Source: Candidatus Moraniibacteriota bacterium (lineage in GTDB: Bacteria > Patescibacteriota > Minisyncoccia > Moranbacterales > UBA9337). From it: a DNA stretch of 20,294 nt. Location: positions 1-20,294 of the forward strand of contig DOKP01000055.1 of assembly GCA_003510795.1 (NCBI GenBank), given 5' to 3'. Below the pieces are notes generated by a model. The model made no database searches, was not told where the DNA came from, and saw only the letters and a program-made list of their open reading frames with translations. Position 1 is the first letter of the stretch. Every line of letters starts with the position of its first letter. Of this stretch, positions 19,243-20,294 are shown piece after piece. The position numbers and the translations under genes were made by a program.

Positions 19243-20250
19243 TTATCTAGAGCTTACTAATGTTCTCTTGTACATTTCTAAATTCTCAAGTGCTTTGCCG
19301 GTCCCTCTGGCTACGCAAAAAAGCGGATCATCAGCCACATAGCAAGGCACATCAATTGTTTTGGAAATTAATTTATCCAAATTTCGCAGTAACGCTCCAC
19401 CACCCGAAAGAATCATGCCTTTGTCCATTATATCCGCGGCCAGTTCGGGAGGAGTATCTTGCAAAACTTTTTTAATGGCGTTAATCACATCTCGCAGTTC
19501 ATCTTGCAGAGCTTCTGTTACTTCATTGGAAGAAATTCTAATTGTCTTGGGAAGTCTGCCGGATAAATCACGGCCCTTGATATCCATATATTCCTCTTTG
19601 ACTTGCGCCAAAGCAGATCCAATTTTAATTTTAATATTTTCCGCCGTTCTATCTCCGATTGCCAGTCCATGTTTTCTTTTTATGTAATCAGCAATTGCAT
19701 TATCGAACTTGTTTCCTCCTACTCGCGCACTACAAGCCGAAACAATTCCGCCCAAAGAAATTACCGCCACCTCGCTCGTTCCACCTCCAATATTAATAAT
19801 CATACTACCGTGCGGTTCATGAATTGGGATTTCTGCGCCGATAGCTGCTAAAATTGGTTCTTTGACTACATAAGCCGCTTTAGCTCCCGCTTTGATGGCT
19901 GCATCAATGGCCGCTCTTTTTTCGGTTGAAGTGATTCCGGCTGGTACAGATAACATTACCTCTGGCCGAAAAATACGAAATTTTCCGCTAACTTTTCCGA
20001 TAAAATATTTCAACATGGCTTCAGTTACGCGATAATCGGCAATCACTCCGTCCTTAAGCGGTTTAATCGCCACAATAGTATCGGGGGTTCTCCCAATCAT
20101 TTCTTTGGCCTCAATCCCTACTGCTAAAACTTTATTATCTAAAAGCGAAACTGCCACCACCGATGGCTCGTTGACTACTATTCCTTTACCAGGCACAAAG
20201 ACTACTACATTAGCCGTGCCCAAATCTATTCCTATTTTTTTTATAAACAT
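19243..20250 (-). CDS. mreB: Rod-shape-determining actin homologue MreB
   Basis: 335-aa MreB, which polymerises beneath the membrane and guides peptidoglycan synthesis. Nucleotide-site blocks are IDLGTANVVVF (about 8-18), the IINIGGGTSEVAVISLGG phosphate-2 loop (about 155-172), and SGGGALLRNLDKLI near the C-terminus. The start is ATG 20250 (MFIKKIGIDLG), the usual MreB N-terminus; a TTG in frame at 20271 is rejected. The ATG is the last part of a 48-bp repeat shared with hypC, without a Shine-Dalgarno. Its natural upstream region lies outside the window. It is followed at 19 bp by the glycosyltransferase gene. Confidence 0.96.
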   Translation of the reverse strand: MFIKKIGIDLGTANVVVFVPGKGIVVNEPSVVAVSLLDNKVLAVGIEAKEMIGRTPDTIVAIKPLKDGVIADYRVTEAMLKYFIGKVSGKFRIFRPEVMLSVPAGITSTEKRAAIDAAIKAGAKAAYVVKEPILAAIGAEIPIHEPHGSMIINIGGGTSEVAVISLGGIVSACSARVGGNKFDNAIADYIKRKHGLAIGDRTAENIKIKIGSALAQVKEEYMDIKGRDLSGRLPKTIRISSNEVTEALQDELRDVINAIKKVLQDTPPELAADIMDKGMILSGGGALLRNLDKLISKTIDVPCYVADDPLFCVARGTGKALENLEMYKRTLVSSR

Positions 20251-20294
20251 GCCATTTTTGTCTGCGAGCAATGCGAGTAGCTACAAAAATGAGC
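20247..20294 (-). repeat. 48-bp start-codon repeat, copy 2 (mreB)
   Basis: It matches 15452-15499 at 46 of 48 bases in the same orientation relative to the gene and also ends on the start codon. The window edge cuts it, so the real repeat may be longer. Confidence 0.85.

Noticed and set aside
20248..20271. TTG start for mreB, adding seven residues
   Set aside because: The extension is encoded by the 48-bp repeat, whereas the ATG at 20250 gives the standard MreB N-terminus.

Overview
The window looks like chromosomal DNA of a Candidate Phyla Radiation (Patescibacteria, Parcubacteria-like) bacterium. Evidence: AT-rich DNA, small single-copy housekeeping genes, a short EF-Ts, many start codons without a Shine-Dalgarno sequence, intergenic gaps full of short palindromic repeats, and remnants of a diversity-generating retroelement (DGR), a system common in that group. 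TGA is used as a stop (end of the ferric-reductase-like gene), which argues against the recoded Absconditabacteria and Gracilibacteria. The phylum call is inference from gene content; no phylogeny was run.

Nearly everything is on the minus strand, so transcription runs right to left. From the right: mreB and a GT4 glycosyltransferase (19 bp apart); a mannose-1-phosphate guanylyltransferase (manC type) and an unrecognised 244-aa protein; hypC and hypD, for assembling the Fe(CN)2CO centre of a [NiFe] hydrogenase that must lie elsewhere. Next is a scrambled DGR locus: a variable-protein-like gene (minus), the C-terminal half of an Avd protein (plus) and the C-terminal third of a reverse transcriptase (minus), bordered by a 291-bp element with terminal inverted repeats.

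Further left is a probable operon of membrane proteins: a small one-TM protein, a membrane-anchored metallophosphoesterase, a one-TM low-complexity protein, an exported acidic Ca-binding-type protein, an ApbE flavin transferase, a ferric-reductase-like haem membrane protein with Ca-binding repeats, and a DUF167 protein. ApbE next to a haem membrane protein suggests a membrane electron-transfer module. Then come eno-gpmI (lower glycolysis) with their own promoter.

The left third is translation-related. rpmE (plus) and rpsB-tsf (minus) diverge from back-to-back promoters that share a -35 sequence; rpsB has a structured leader of about 150 nt. Then come a RicT/PSP1 protein with a TPR protein, and a tRNA-Thr(UGU)/tRNA-Tyr/tRNA-Thr(GGU)/rpmG/tRNA-Trp cluster that resembles the ancestral bacterial order. 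A truncated gene with a strong promoter and a strong Shine-Dalgarno runs off the left edge.

Most intergenic regions hold repeats. The most striking is a 48-bp sequence, 46/48 identical, that ends on the start codons of both hypC and mreB.
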